Under the pieces are notes generated by a model. It did no database searches. It was not told where the DNA came from and worked only from the letters and a program-made list of their open reading frames with translations. A program made the translations under genes and the position numbers. Below are positions 32,736-43,913 of a DNA stretch of 64,000 bases, piece after piece. The DNA is from Rhipicephalus microplus (lineage: Eukaryota > Arthropoda > Arachnida > Ixodida > Ixodidae). The stretch spans positions 251,522,092 through 251,586,091 of the forward strand of contig NC_134710.1 of NCBI RefSeq assembly GCF_043290135.1, in the 5' to 3' direction. Positions within the stretch are counted from its first letter, which is position 1; each line of letters starts with the position of its first letter.

Positions 32736-34713
32736 TTACATTCGGCCACGCTGCGAAATTGTTGCCTTATTGGCCTCTGGAGTCCTAGCCAGTCGGCTAG
32801 ACGCGCGTATGTCGGTGTCTATGTTGTCTGTCACTGTAAACCCCTCAGATGTCTCAGGAGGGCGGCCTTGGCTGTTGCGTGCCGGACTCAGCGACTGGAC
32901 TTGATGGGCTGCGAAATATGGTTCTGGTGATCGGCTTCGGCGGTGTCGTGGTGGTAACGGCGACGGTGGCGTGCCTGGAGGAGGGCACCTAAACAGCATC
33001 CGAGCAGCTGTCAGTGTCGGCATGGCTTTTCGATGTTTCTTTTCGACTTTGCTCAAATTTACATCGTTGTCACAAACGGGAGGGGGAATATCATCAGCTT
33101 CTTTATGAATCATTCTCAGCATTGCGAAAGTGGAGAACGCCTTTCCTGCAACAATATTTTCTACCTCAATAACACAACGTTCATATGGCACGTTGGCTGG
33201 CAGTGGTTTAAGCTAATCAGAGGTTCAACCGTATCACTCAGCGGGGCATGATCACGTGCCACTGACAGCTCTGGAGGTGGCTCTCGAAGCTGTGAAAGCA
33301 GCTACACCTTGTCGCTGAGTACGGCGATGCATGCCGTAGGTTGGTTTGGTGCCTTCATTGATGGCATGCCGAGCACCATAGGAACTGCCACCGGTGCCTG
33401 TTCCCGCGAAGGCGAAACTGGGGTCTGCACCTCTGCTTGCTCTGGCCTGAGAGTGGTTAGCGAGTTTGGGACCTCGGCCACGAAACACACCTCGCGGTCT
33501 CTATCGGTATCTGTCGCGGCGCATTCCGCGCTGCTTGCCATAAATGAGTTGCAAGATACAGCTGTAGCATCAGGTGGTGGCTTCTCAGGAGCTCGACGTC
33601 TAAAGATAGGGATGTTTGTGGAGGGCACGGTGACGGCTTCGTGACTGTTCTCTTGACCTCGGTCTCTGAGGGAGAGCCGGTTCTTAATGGCAGGGGCTGT
33701 ACCGTCGAGGTTGGGCGTTTCGCAGCTCCTATGAGTCGTACATACTAGTTTGGTCAGTAAACGGCTGCTGTTGAGTGACAGTGGTCTAAAGACAGTAATC
33801 AGTCGGGCACACCCTTCCGTCCATGATTGTTGCTTGATGCCTTCGTAGCCATGCCACACGTTGGCAGCACCACATAGGCTGTCGATGGCAACTGCCCAAT
33901 TCCGATATTCCGGCCAGATATGGAGGGTGCCGAGTAAATCGTGGTCTTGAGTCACTTAAACACGTCTTCCTGGATACCACGGAACAATGCTAAATCGTAT
34001 CGAGCCGGCCATGGCGGGGCAGTGAACAAAAGTCCGAATAGGACGCGTGCCAAGCAGTCAATAGTTGCTCCGATAGCTCCGTGAGAGAATGCCGGAGCAC
34101 ACGGCGGCTCTCATGCTGGTTTTGTGAGACGGCTGCAGTAAGCAAGGCGTTGCTTGCGTATAATGTTGGTAAGGTGGCTGTAGGTAGCTTGGGGCTCGAC
34201 TCTATTAAGGTGTTAGTAGTTACGCGGAGTTGCAATTTTGTACCTGAAACTCCGCGGCGCTGTCGGATGATTCGAATGGAAAGCCAAAACCAGCATATGC
34301 GAAAGGTAGAGCAACCTCTGTACTAACGCCGGCACAACTAAAAGCCAAGAACATGTGGACGGCGTCAGTGAGAGGCTGATGAGATGATCGAATCCAGTTC
34401 ATAGGATACACGCAGATGGGAGAGTTGGCTGCAGTCCCAGACGAGAGGAGCCCAGTCGGTGCCCTGGCATGCACTGGTGTTACGGCGCCGACGAAGGAAA
34501 GTGGTGTTGCCGAGAAGGCCTGAACGCCATCCTCGGATGGCTTTCGCAGCGCCCGATGGTTTAGACGTAACAATGAGGCATATACGCTGTCTTGGACTCT
34601 ACTGGGTGCTAAGGTTGGTAGACGGGTTCCATGGCCCAGGAGCGCGGACGGCTTTCAAGGACGCACGAGCGCTGGTGGCGTCTGGTTCAAGGCAGTTTTC
34701 GACAACTGCGCCA
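32736..34713 (-). pseudogene. Interior of minus-strand LTR element: broken Pro-rich gag-like frames
   Basis: Three successive minus-strand frames (34220-34573, 33302-33955, 32736-33191) share high Pro/Ala/Ser content (for example RCPPPGTPPSPLPPRHRR) and are separated by frameshifts or stops, as in a decayed gag-like reading frame downstream of a primer-site-like sequence. I see no capsid, zinc-knuckle, protease or polymerase motif. The gag-like label rests on position and composition only. Confidence 0.35.
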
Positions 34714-34829
34714 TTGTAACGAGAGAAATAGACACAACGCCTGTTCGTTGGCCATTTGTTCTATTATCCATCATTCTCGTCTTCTCCTAGCCGAGCGCGC
34801 GCCCGTGACCGAGCGTCACGTCCCGCGGC

Positions 34830-36285
34830 GCCTGGTCGAGGAGTGCTATAGCTGCACCCGTAGTTCCTAAGTCTTCCAATGCTCCCTTGCGAAAATTTTG
34901 CAGGTTATTTGTGGCGAGTTAATACTGGTGGGCCTGTTTTGACAATCCCACGCTATGCGGGAGAGAGTGGGCTTGCCTCCGCACTACGGGCAGCTATCGC
35001 TGTACTTTGCGGGGTGAATGCCATGTTTCAACGAAAGACAGAGATATGTGTGTGTTTGTATACGGCGCCAGAACTTTAATGAAAACTTCGGCAAATTCGG
35101 TGCCCGGGCTAGGAAGCCTCCGAGAAAGACAAGAAACCCTGTCTCCTCGCTGCCCCACGGCCTTCCTAGATGGCTCCCAATTGATCCTGGAGGCTCGAGC
35201 TGCGCAGCGCGGCCGTCTATATGCCGCAGCGCCGCTTCATCTGGGTGTGTGCGTCATGAAGTTTAACAGTTTGAAAAGTGAATTATTGCGTCATGAAGTT
35301 TAACAGTTTGAAAAGTGAATTAGTGCTATTGGATGTACTGCATTTTCTAGATTGCAATGGCAACGTGGCATTGTCGAAGGTGAAAGTGCCCTTACTGCCG
35401 AGTACTTCATTTTGCTTGTCGCGAAGGGCAAGGTCGACAAGGAAATCATCGACCTGTTTTTGCACAGTTCACGTGTGAATGCCCGAACGCCCATGAAACC
35501 CCAGTTTGACTGCGGAGTGTTTTTACGGTGCCTGTGATCTCTGAAGGCCAAAGTTTTGCATTGCAGGCATTTCGCTTAGTGCGAGCACCGACGGCTGTGC
35601 TCACCCATTGCGAGGTAAATTCTGCCGTACTGTCACAGGCCGTCCGTGTTATTAAACAAGGCAGACAAACTCTTTGGCACTGTTTTGTAGGTAGGTGAGC
35701 AAGCACAGTCGGCACTTGCCCTTGGTCATCATTCCTTATTTTATTCATTCATTATTTCATTCATTCATTCATTCACTGTTTATTCAGACAAAAACAAAGA
35801 TTGCCTAGGTTGAAGGGACTAAAAAGGCAAGTTTCCTCTGCCTAACTGAGGTCCCTCCACCCATAATTTGCTCAGGTCAGGATTTGCTTTGCTCAGGATC
35901 AAGCGCTAATCGCCTAGAGCATTACGCTGGCACATCAGCATTTTGAAGGAGCCTGCCGATTACTTCGCTAGGTGGTGACGGTATGCTGAATGACGTGAAA
36001 AGGTTTTCTGTTGCATATTCAGCGTGGCTACAGTGCAGTGTGCCTTTGTCATGAGAACTTTGATCAACCATGCAAATTAAGATTCTTGACGCGTGTGCCG
36101 GAGAAACCGATGCAGCGAGCTGCATTTCAATTAGGCGTGTCCTCCTGCGTCTCGCCGATGAAGACCAATTTTCGCAGAGCAGTTTATCATATTAAAAATA
36201 GCCAATACTGCGAGGGTCAAAAAGCATTCACTATCAAAATGTCTGCAGGCAGGACCATCAGCAGTAGCGTACAAACTCTTGTTGT
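34830..36285. other. Unassigned DNA
   Basis: No supported gene. At 35267-35322 a sequence of about 28 bp (GTCATGAAGTTTAACAGTTT...) is repeated in tandem twice, and at 35741-35775 there is a short ATTC/TTCAT simple repeat. Confidence 0.4.
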
Positions 36286-36292
36286 ATATATA

Positions 36293-36745
36293 CCGGGTGT
36301 TCAAAATTAAGCTTTATGATTTTTTTAAAATTAGGCGCTCGAAGGCACGTGAGAACCACTTGTGCAAATAAGTTAAGCGGCCAGGGGGACAGAAAGTTAG
36401 ATGATAATTATCGCTGTCAGCAGCCCAATTAACTAAAATTTAATAATTAACTTTTTACTGGCTGCGGTAAGTTGGCATGTTTATATTGAAAAAATGTAGG
36501 CAGTGGTGTTTGTACACAGTTTCAGTTGGAAGATTTTTTCTAGCACGCCTGTGTTCCGAGATATCCGGCTCCAAAGTTTAATTGTCTTTCGCACGATTAC
36601 GCATGCAAGAGGGTGAGGGTCCGCGCAAAGCTCCTCCCTAAAGTGACGCATCTGTTGCGTGTGGTGTTTAGTGTGTGAAGAGGGTGGAAGCGTAGGCATA
36701 GGTGATAGCAATTACCCTTGCCCTCTTCGGCCGGCGAAATCAAAA
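36293..36745. repeat. Left terminal inverted repeat (453 bp)
   Basis: Complementary to 38390-38842 without indels. The inner boundary is where AAATCAAAA continues differently (ATCG here, TGTG on the other side). A small open frame within it (36481-36711 minus) is mirrored exactly by 38424-38654 plus. Confidence 0.92.
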
Positions 36746-37082
36746 ATCGAAGAACGCTTGCAACCAGTGTCGTAACACGCAACTGCAGAGCCTCTAACGA
36801 TAGTGGCAGATACCATGCCGAGATAATGGTGCGAGCGGAGAATCTGGATGCCAGTGCGCGTGCGTAATAATCACTAGAGAAGCATGCGTGGTCGTTGCCT
36901 GGGCTACGCGAATAGCGTGACTGCTGATGTCCGAGTACTGTAACTTTTATTGAAACAAGAGCAACAACTCCACCAATAATAACTGAAACAGTTTTATCCT
37001 TGCTAACGCATATTTCCTGCTGCTACATAAGCATATTTCGGTCATGCACAAATCTCATCGAAACTCTTCACCTCTCAAGACG

Positions 37083-38165
37083 TCAATGCCCCAAAAAGTG
37101 TTCAAAATGCCTGCCTTCGGCAGCAACGCAAAGCATGAACCGCTGTCGCGTCGACTCGATGACTCGGCGCAGTACTTCTGCAGGAATACTCGCACAGGCA
37201 GATGTTATCCTGTCCTTCATGTCATTAACATCGCTGGGCTCTGTTACGTAAACTCGATCTTTAACGTAGCCCCAAAGGAAAAAGTCGAGCGGAGAAAGGT
37301 CAGGTGATCTTGGTGGCCAAAACATCGCTCCTGCGCGCCCAATCCACTGTTGTGGAAAACGTCTGTCCAACCAGTTCTTCGCCCTGGTAGAAAAATGTGG
37401 TGGTGCTCCATCGTGCTGAAACCATACTTGGCGCAGGTCATTCAGGGAAAGACTGCAGACAAGATCATCAATGACAACACCTAATATTTCTTCTGTGTAC
37501 ATCTTTCCGTTCAAGTTGTCCTCAAAAAAGTGAGGTCCGATGATCCTGTCCCCGAGTATGCCGCACCACACATTCACACTCCAGCGAACTTGATGCTTGT
37601 GCTGCCTCAGCCAGTGTGGGTTTTCTTGTGCCCAATAATGGGCGTTGTGAAGATTAACACTTCCATTTCGGCAAAACCGAGCTTCATCAGTCCAAATTAT
37701 TCTGTGCAAAAAGTCATTTTCTTGATCAGTTTTGATGAGGCCCCAATTGCAGAAGTCAACTCGCCTTTCAAAGTCCGCCTCATTTAGGTCCTGATGAAGG
37801 TAAACGTGATATGGATGGAACTTGTGCTTTCTTAAAACATTTGTGACTGTTCCGATGCTGCGACCGCACTGATCGGCAATCTGTCGGATGCTGAGCTCTG
37901 GCATCGAGGTTACGCACGCGACAACGTCGATTTCAAAGTCTTCATCGACGATTGCCTTCCTGGTCCGTCTCGGAAGGTGGACAGAGCCTGTTGTGCAGAA
38001 GCGTCGAAACAGGTTTGTGAAAGTGGGCCTTGTTGGAAGGGGACGGTGTGGGTGGCGAGACGCGTAAAGCTCCATTGCTAACGAAGCGTTGCCATTCATT
38101 TCAGCCATTGCAAGCACCACGTCTACTTTTACTTTGGTAGAATACCTCACGCCAGAAGCAGCCAT
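37083..38165 (-). CDS. Mariner-type transposase, 360 aa, apparently intact
   Basis: Cut-and-paste transposase acting in the nucleus on the element's own ends. The first in-frame ATG is 38165 (MAASGVRYSTK); a TGA closes the frame upstream and no earlier ATG exists. Residues about 8-65 are a DUF4817-like helix-turn-helix (NGNASLAMELYA, RPTFTNLFRRF, TGSVHLPRR). Residues 92-115 form a second helix-turn-helix (SIRQIADQCGRSIGTV). The catalytic domain has D160 (IIWTDEARF), D252 (WFQHDGAPPH) and D294 (SPDLSPLDFFLWG), with 41 residues between the last two by count. That DD41D spacing is found in rosa/Visitor-like members rather than classical DD34D mariners. No stop or frameshift was found. The length is within the family range (about 340-370). 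Confidence 0.93.
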   Translation of the reverse strand: MAASGVRYSTKVKVDVVLAMAEMNGNASLAMELYASRHPHRPLPTRPTFTNLFRRFCTTGSVHLPRRTRKAIVDEDFEIDVVACVTSMPELSIRQIADQCGRSIGTVTNVLRKHKFHPYHVYLHQDLNEADFERRVDFCNWGLIKTDQENDFLHRIIWTDEARFCRNGSVNLHNAHYWAQENPHWLRQHKHQVRWSVNVWCGILGDRIIGPHFFEDNLNGKMYTEEILGVVIDDLVCSLSLNDLRQVWFQHDGAPPHFSTRAKNWLDRRFPQQWIGRAGAMFWPPRSPDLSPLDFFLWGYVKDRVYVTEPSDVNDMKDRITSACASIPAEVLRRVIESTRQRFMLCVAAEGRHFEHFLGH

Positions 38166-38389
38166 ATTAGCTCGAAAGGACTCCACGTGGATTTCCTTGG
38201 TAGACCTTCAATGCAGAGACGCTGTGCTCTAACCGGAGGCACCCTAGTGCAGGACGGTCCTGCTAACGCGTTCACAAGAAGATGTCTCAGTGTGATCTAA
38301 AGTCACGAAAAAACGTCGCGAAAAATGGTCTCCTGTTATCGCGTTCATCAGGATCATGCGTAAGGCTCATGGCGCACCGCGCTGTCACA

Positions 38390-38842
38390 TTTTGATTTCG
38401 CCGGCCGAAGAGGGCAAGGGTAATTGCTATCACCTATGCCTACGCTTCCACCCTCTTCACACACTAAACACCACACGCAACAGATGCGTCACTTTAGGGA
38501 GGAGCTTTGCGCGGACCCTCACCCTCTTGCATGCGTAATCGTGCGAAAGACAATTAAACTTTGGAGCCGGATATCTCGGAACACAGGCGTGCTAGAAAAA
38601 ATCTTCCAACTGAAACTGTGTACAAACACCACTGCCTACATTTTTTCAATATAAACATGCCAACTTACCGCAGCCAGTAAAAAGTTAATTATTAAATTTT
38701 AGTTAATTGGGCTGCTGACAGCGATAATTATCATCTAACTTTCTGTCCCCCTGGCCGCTTAACTTATTTGCACAAGTGGTTCTCACGTGCCTTCGAGCGC
38801 CTAATTTTAAAAAAATCATAAAGCTTAATTTTGAACACCCGG
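38390..38842. repeat. Right terminal inverted repeat (453 bp)
   Basis: Reverse complement of 36293-36745. It is separated from the transposase start at 38165 by about 225 bp, which would hold the promoter. Confidence 0.92.
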
Positions 38843-39075
<233 letters not shown>

Positions 39076-39079
39076 GTTA

Positions 39080-40165
39080 TTTTATTTAAATGTGTCCGCT
39101 AAAGTGTAAAGCATCTAACCACCACTGCACACAATTGTTTTCCCTTCGTTTTATTATTATAATTTAGTAAGATGGGCTCGGTCAAAAGAATTAGCTTAGT
39201 AGCTCGGTCTAATATGGTGATTAATGTAGTTGATGTACCTGTAATAACACGAACGAGAAACCCCTCACTTCAGAGAGGGGTTACCGCCATGGCACATTTC
39301 ATTTGTTCCGCGCCTGTGAAGCCCTACCATTCACTGAATTTCGCATAAAAATGCCGTGGCAGAATCCTTGTCGTAAGTGTACAACTTACGTAAGACAGTG
39401 GAATATATCGTGCACGATGTGCGATATAAAGCCTGAATAGTGACAAAAAGGATTTTTGTCATTTAATGTTAAAAATAACTACCTCAAGAAGACAATTTTT
39501 AGCGTGGTCAAGAGCCGTGTCTGACAAGCCGCGTAATAAAATACAATAGTTAATTCTCTTTTAGGAGCAAAACAAAAAAAGCGTGGTTGCCGTTGTCGTT
39601 TCTATAACTGTCAGTTTCGCTGCTTAGTTCTGCGAACGACAGCCAAGTTTTCATAAAAGCAATACAACATGGTAGACAAAGTTATAATAAAGAACAAACA
39701 CAAAATGGCTCTTATGTCAATCATAGGCTGAAGCCCGGGAGCGCTTCGCGTCTCACAGACAGAATGAGCTCTATCTTCACTTTATCCAAGTCGCAATGTA
39801 ATGAAACACCACTTCTTAAAAAAAAAACAAAAAAAAGAAGCGCGCTGGCATTTAAACATCAGCATCGCTTCTTGTGTACCAGCCCCTCCCTCTAAACAGT
39901 TCGAATTCAGTACAGACCAGTTGGCGAAAAACGATCGAGTGATAAGGGGTCATGATATGTCTAGCAAATAATGGACAACCGTGTTGTCACAAACGAGCGC
40001 TCAAGACAGCGGGTGCCTCCGATTTCTAACAGCTATGTGAAAACCAGGCGCCGGGCGTACGTGACAAAACCGGCACAATAAAGAAACAAGCATAACAAGT
40101 GCTACGCACGCGCCTGCCACGCCTACCAATCTCCTCGAATCTGTCACCGAGCGAACTCTATAAAT
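39080..40165. other. Unassigned DNA
   Basis: No gene or repeat family is recognised. At 39258-39281 the sequence ACCCCTCACTTCAGAGAGGGG is a small hairpin. Confidence 0.4.
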
Positions 40166-40184
40166 ATTCAGAAGGAAGAAGGGA

Positions 40185-40413
40185 TTTGATTGATATGTGG
40201 GGTTTAACGTCCCAAAACCATCATATGATTATGAGAGACGCCGTAGTGGAGGGCTCCCGAAATTTCGACCACCTGGGGTTCTTTAACGTGCACCCAAATC
40301 TGAGAACACGGGCCTACAACAATTTCCGCCACCATCGGAAATGCAGCCGCCGCCGCAACCGGGATTCGAACCCACGACCTGCGGGTCAGCAGCCGAGTAC
40401 CTTAGCCACTAGA
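40185..40413 (-). mobile_element. tRNA-derived SINE, nearly full-length
   Basis: Minus-strand copy lacking only the first bases of the head (it starts TCTAGTGGCTAAGG). It has a good B box (GGGTTCGAATCCCGG) at about 40362-40376. An imperfect 14-bp duplication flanks it: GAAGGAAGAAGGGA (40171-40184) and GAAGGAAGGAGGGA (40414-40427). Confidence 0.88.
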
Positions 40414-40427
40414 GAAGGAAGGAGGGA

Positions 40428-40800
40428 GTCACCCCCTATAGTTGCGTAAAAGGTCACGGAGATTTCAAGAAAGGTCCCGCCCTTTCTACAACTTTGGCTG
40501 TGCGGCGCTCCTGGAAACTTTGAGAACCCACGTCAAACGTGTATAAGCAAGCACTCGAGGGTGGCGTTCTCCGAGGCAGACCCGAGGGACGCGGTGATCT
40601 CTGCACTTGTTGCGGCTATCCGCGGTGTGATGGTGTTCCTGCCCCCTGATTCTCCGGTTTGTGGTCTGTGTGTGGCGGCTATCGCTGCGCATGAAGCGAT
40701 CGTTCCGGCGAACTAAGGCGACGGGATTGACACATTGAGTTGCTCGGGACTCGCATCTGTGTGTTCAGCTAAACATTATTTTCTTTTTCTTCTTTTCTTT
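40428..40800. other. Unassigned DNA
   Basis: GC-rich compared with its flanks, with mixed short frames. No gene is recognised. Confidence 0.3.
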
Positions 40801-40825
40801 TTTTTCCTTTTCTTTGGCTGAACTG

Positions 40826-41165
40826 AACTTTTTTTTCCTTTCCTTTTCCCCTTCTCTCTCGTGTTCGCGCTACGCGCCCTTGCCAGTGTTCTGTGCACCC
40901 GCTGGATTATTCCACCAAGGTCAACAGGACACTTATCTGTGAGTTCAACAGTTTTTTCCCCTTCTCGTTGAACTGGACCATTTTTATTGATTTTTTTCTC
41001 TCTCTCTCTCGTGCTAGCACTACGTGCTCACGCAAAAGTCTTACAACATGTTATGACACCAATCTGCGAGTTCAACTGATTTTTTTTCCTTCTCATTGAA
41101 CTGGAACCATTCGGCTTTTCTTTCCCTCTCTCGTGCTTGCGTTTTGTGATCACGCGAGTGTGTTT
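40826..41165. repeat. Three degenerate about 125-bp pyrimidine-rich tandem repeats
   Basis: The motif order TTCAAC, TTTTTTCCCCTTCTC, GTTGAACTGG, CTCTCTCGTGCT, then ACGTGCTCACGC recurs starting near 40826, 40940 and 41067. The short inverted pair GAGTTCAAC / GTTGAACT in each unit could form a hairpin. It may be the tandemly repeated leader of a retroelement. Confidence 0.5.
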
Positions 41166-41169
41166 CCCC

Positions 41170-42126
41170 ATCTGATGCGCCTCTTCGGCCCATCATCTTC
41201 TTTTTCGGTGATTTATTTCCCCGGCCTTCCCGACGGCTTTTCCTGATGCTTGCGGATCATCGCAGTGGTTTCGGACGCACGCTATGTAATGCGGTGCGAA
41301 TGCTTTTCACTACCCTTCTCTTACCTCTTCTCTTCTGTCTCTTCCATTCCCATTCCCCCTTCCCTGCGCATAACTGTGGAGGTGCCTTCAATTAAGAGAG
41401 GCAGTAACGGGACTGCGCTTTTTTCTTCCTTTTTCCTCTTTCAAAGCCACTTGTCGAGGGTGGCGTTCAGGAGATGAAGTGTTTTCCGCCAGCAGGCGAA
41501 GGCTTGTCCTACAATGACAAAGCAGGAGATGAAGTGGGTATTTTTCCACTAATGTAAGAAGGCGGAACCTGCAGTAGCAGAGCGTGAGTGGCTGATGTGT
41601 TGCCGGCTAAGTTTTCTTATTGAAGTGTGGTCAGTTGACAACGCGAGAGTTTCCTGGAAGAGGAACCTTGGACGCAGGGAGAGGACAACCAGCGCTGCAG
41701 TTTGAGTGAGTGTTTCCTTAAATAGAAGCATTCAAGCTTTGATCTATAAACATTGGACTGAATACGCTTGAAGAGCAATTTAGTCTATAAGTGTCTTGAT
41801 TTGTTAATGGATGAAATTGCAATGTAGCGCGTATTTTTGTTTGTGCCCGTTGTTTTCAATGTATTTGAGTACCTTGTGGGTGATGCCGTACTGTATTTGG
41901 TAACTGCCAAGTGTACACGTTTGCGTGTTCTTTGTTGCGCCTCATCTGAGGATATATTTTTGGTTTTGTTTCAACTCTCAGCTCTGCCTCGCTCTTTGGA
42001 CCACAGCTGGCGTTAGCTGGCGCACCAAAAGGACAAACACTGAATTGTCCGCGTTTTCGTCGCGCATTTTGGGGGACCGATAAGTCAGCCTTGGAATTAG
42101 TCCAGTGACCGCCTCCCTATTTACGC
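41170..42126. other. Unassigned DNA
   Basis: Pyrimidine-rich to about 41450, then featureless. GGAGATGAAGTG is repeated at 41470 and 41525. No gene is supported. Confidence 0.35.
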
Positions 42127-42139
42127 CACTAGTGACAGT

Positions 42140-42247
42140 TGATTGATTGATTGATATGTGGGGTTTAACGTCCCAAAACCACTATATGATTATGAGAGAC
42201 GCCGTAGTGGAGGGCTCCGGAAATTTAGACCACCTGGGGTTCTTTAA
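42140..42247 (-). mobile_element. 5'-truncated SINE with perfect 13-bp target duplication
   Basis: Only the 3' half is present (from GTTAAAGAACCCCAGG to the (ATTG)n-complement tail). The duplication CACTAGTGACAGT occurs at 42127-42139 and 42248-42260. Truncation at the 5' end is expected when reverse transcription stops early on the template. Confidence 0.92.
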
Positions 42248-42261
42248 CACTAGTGACAGTG

Positions 42262-42925
42262 TGTGAATAAGATACAAATGCCGCCATCATGAAATCGCTA
42301 CTGCGCGCTCACGCACGAAGGCATGTACAGCTGCTTGCTGCGACACAGCACTCTCGATACGCAGCCCTCTCGGCAAGTGCCTCAACTGATCCTATTGCAG
42401 TGCATTTACATCATAGCATGGACAAATGTGTCTGTAGATCGTCCTAGACAAGCGTACAAGCAGTTAAGCTTGCACCAACATAGTGGTAAAAACCACCCCT
42501 TGATGATGAACATAACGTAAACTCTCACATGCTAGCAGTATGTGGCTAACAGACGACGCATGGATCAATGCACACTAGGCGTGCTTCAGCCAGTGACCAC
42601 TACGCAGCGACTCTGCTCAATCTCCGGGTGAATAGCGCCCAAGCTCGCATTCCTTCAAGGCGTATACCTTGTGCTGTGCTGACGTCTCGAGCCAACTAGG
42701 ACACAGCCCATTTATGATGCACAAGACGACCTCAACTCGCATCTGCTACTTGGACAGCTTCGTTTATGTCTGACGAGCCATGATTGTGTCAACCTCACGT
42801 AGACAGATGTTCAAAAGGAAGGAACGCTGTGCATGAGCTAGTGACAGACTGTATCTTAGTGAGTGGGGCACCTCTACGCCAGTTTATTCCGATCGTCACA
42901 TTAAAACTGTTCGCGTCCATTCAGG
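42262..42925. other. Unassigned DNA
   Basis: No gene or repeat is recognised. Confidence 0.35.
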
Positions 42926-42932
42926 TATACGT

Positions 42933-42941
42933 GACACACAC

Positions 42942-42987
<46 letters not shown>

Positions 42988-43063
42988 GCACGCACGCACA
43001 CACACACACACACACACACATGCACACACACACACATACATACATACATACATACACACACTC
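42933..43063. repeat. CA-rich compound microsatellite
   Basis: CA repeats with blocks of CGCA and CATA, about 130 bp. Confidence 0.95.
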
Positions 43064-43069
43064 ACTGCG

Positions 43070-43910
43070 AATCCCGCTTCTTTGTCGGTTCTCTTTCTGG
43101 CGTGGATGACAATAAAGCATAGCAAAGACTATGCTTTTCGTGCTTTAATATTAAATTTGCATCACATGTTATGTTTGATTCCTAGAAAGTTTTCCTGGAA
43201 TATTTGTGGTCTTGTTAGTACTAAACGATTTCATCTAATTTCACCCGAATCTCGGCTAGATCTGCATATTGACTGTGTGCATATATAAGCGAGCTGATGG
43301 AAACTCTAAAGAAAAGAAGCGGTGAACGCGCAACGAGTTTTCAGAATTTCTCCTTCCATCGAGCAAGAAAAGTACAATTCACGTATTCCTGGAGTGAGTG
43401 CTTACAGTGTTAAGAGCACTCGATATAGCATCGTTTTAGAGTCTAAAGGCCCGACAGCTGACAAACCGACGCCACTGACAACGAATAAAGCAGCTTCTTT
43501 TTTCTGTGAATTATTTTTTGTGCTAGAAAACAGTCGGTTTTAATAAACAGCAGTAAAGTAAACAGTGCAGCATATTGCAGTCTTTTTTCATAGACACAAA
43601 ACGTCCGATGTACTTTCCCTGGCAATGTACAAGAATCAGCATGCGGCTTTTGCGCGGAGAAAATAGCGCTAGCATTATTTTCTTTTCCTTGCAGGCGTCG
43701 GACAAATCTACTCAATAACAATTTGTGGGGCCTTTTCGCATCGTCCTAATCGCGATGATGGCAGGAGCTCTGACCTAACATCCCGCTCACAATTCCTCTT
43801 CGTGCTGCTGTTGCGCTTTCCGGAAAAAAGTGGTGCACCATTTCGCAAAATTTCCTCCAGCTAATAGAGAGTGTTCATTGACAATAAAAAACAAATCTGA
43901 TTGCTAGCAT
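43070..43910. other. Unassigned DNA
   Basis: Short frames only, no recognised motif. Confidence 0.35.
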
Positions 43911-43913
43911 CTA

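Larger units (their letters stand above)
30621..34828 (-). mobile_element. Minus-strand LTR element with nested insertions
   Basis: The sequence from 34715 (TGTAACGAGAGAAATAGACA) to about 34828 recurs, diverged, as 30621-30678 plus 32665-32735, where a DNA transposon splits it. On the minus strand the interior starts, one base after the right LTR, with TGGCGCAGTTGTC, a primer-site-like TGG sequence. The LTRs are short (about 115-130 bp). The interior (32736-34713) carries broken Pro-rich frames but no polymerase motif. No target duplication is clear, perhaps because the left flank is a microsatellite. The element is old. Confidence 0.5.
36293..38842 (-). mobile_element. Tc1/mariner-superfamily transposon, DD41D type, with 453-bp inverted repeats
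   Basis: The two ends, 36293-36745 and 38390-38842, are inverted copies of equal length that I read as identical, starting CCGGGTGTTCAAAATTAAGC. Both are flanked by TA (36291-36292, 38843-38844), the mariner target. Between them is one uninterrupted transposase gene on the minus strand. Identical long repeats and an intact ORF point to a recent insertion. The right flank is the TA/TG microsatellite of a foldback repeat. Confidence 0.93.

Noticed and set aside
33302..33955. Host gene on the minus strand (217 codons)
   Set aside because: Its position between LTR-like sequences and next to a primer-site-like sequence, and neighbouring broken frames of the same composition, favour a decayed retroelement. 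No host domain is seen.
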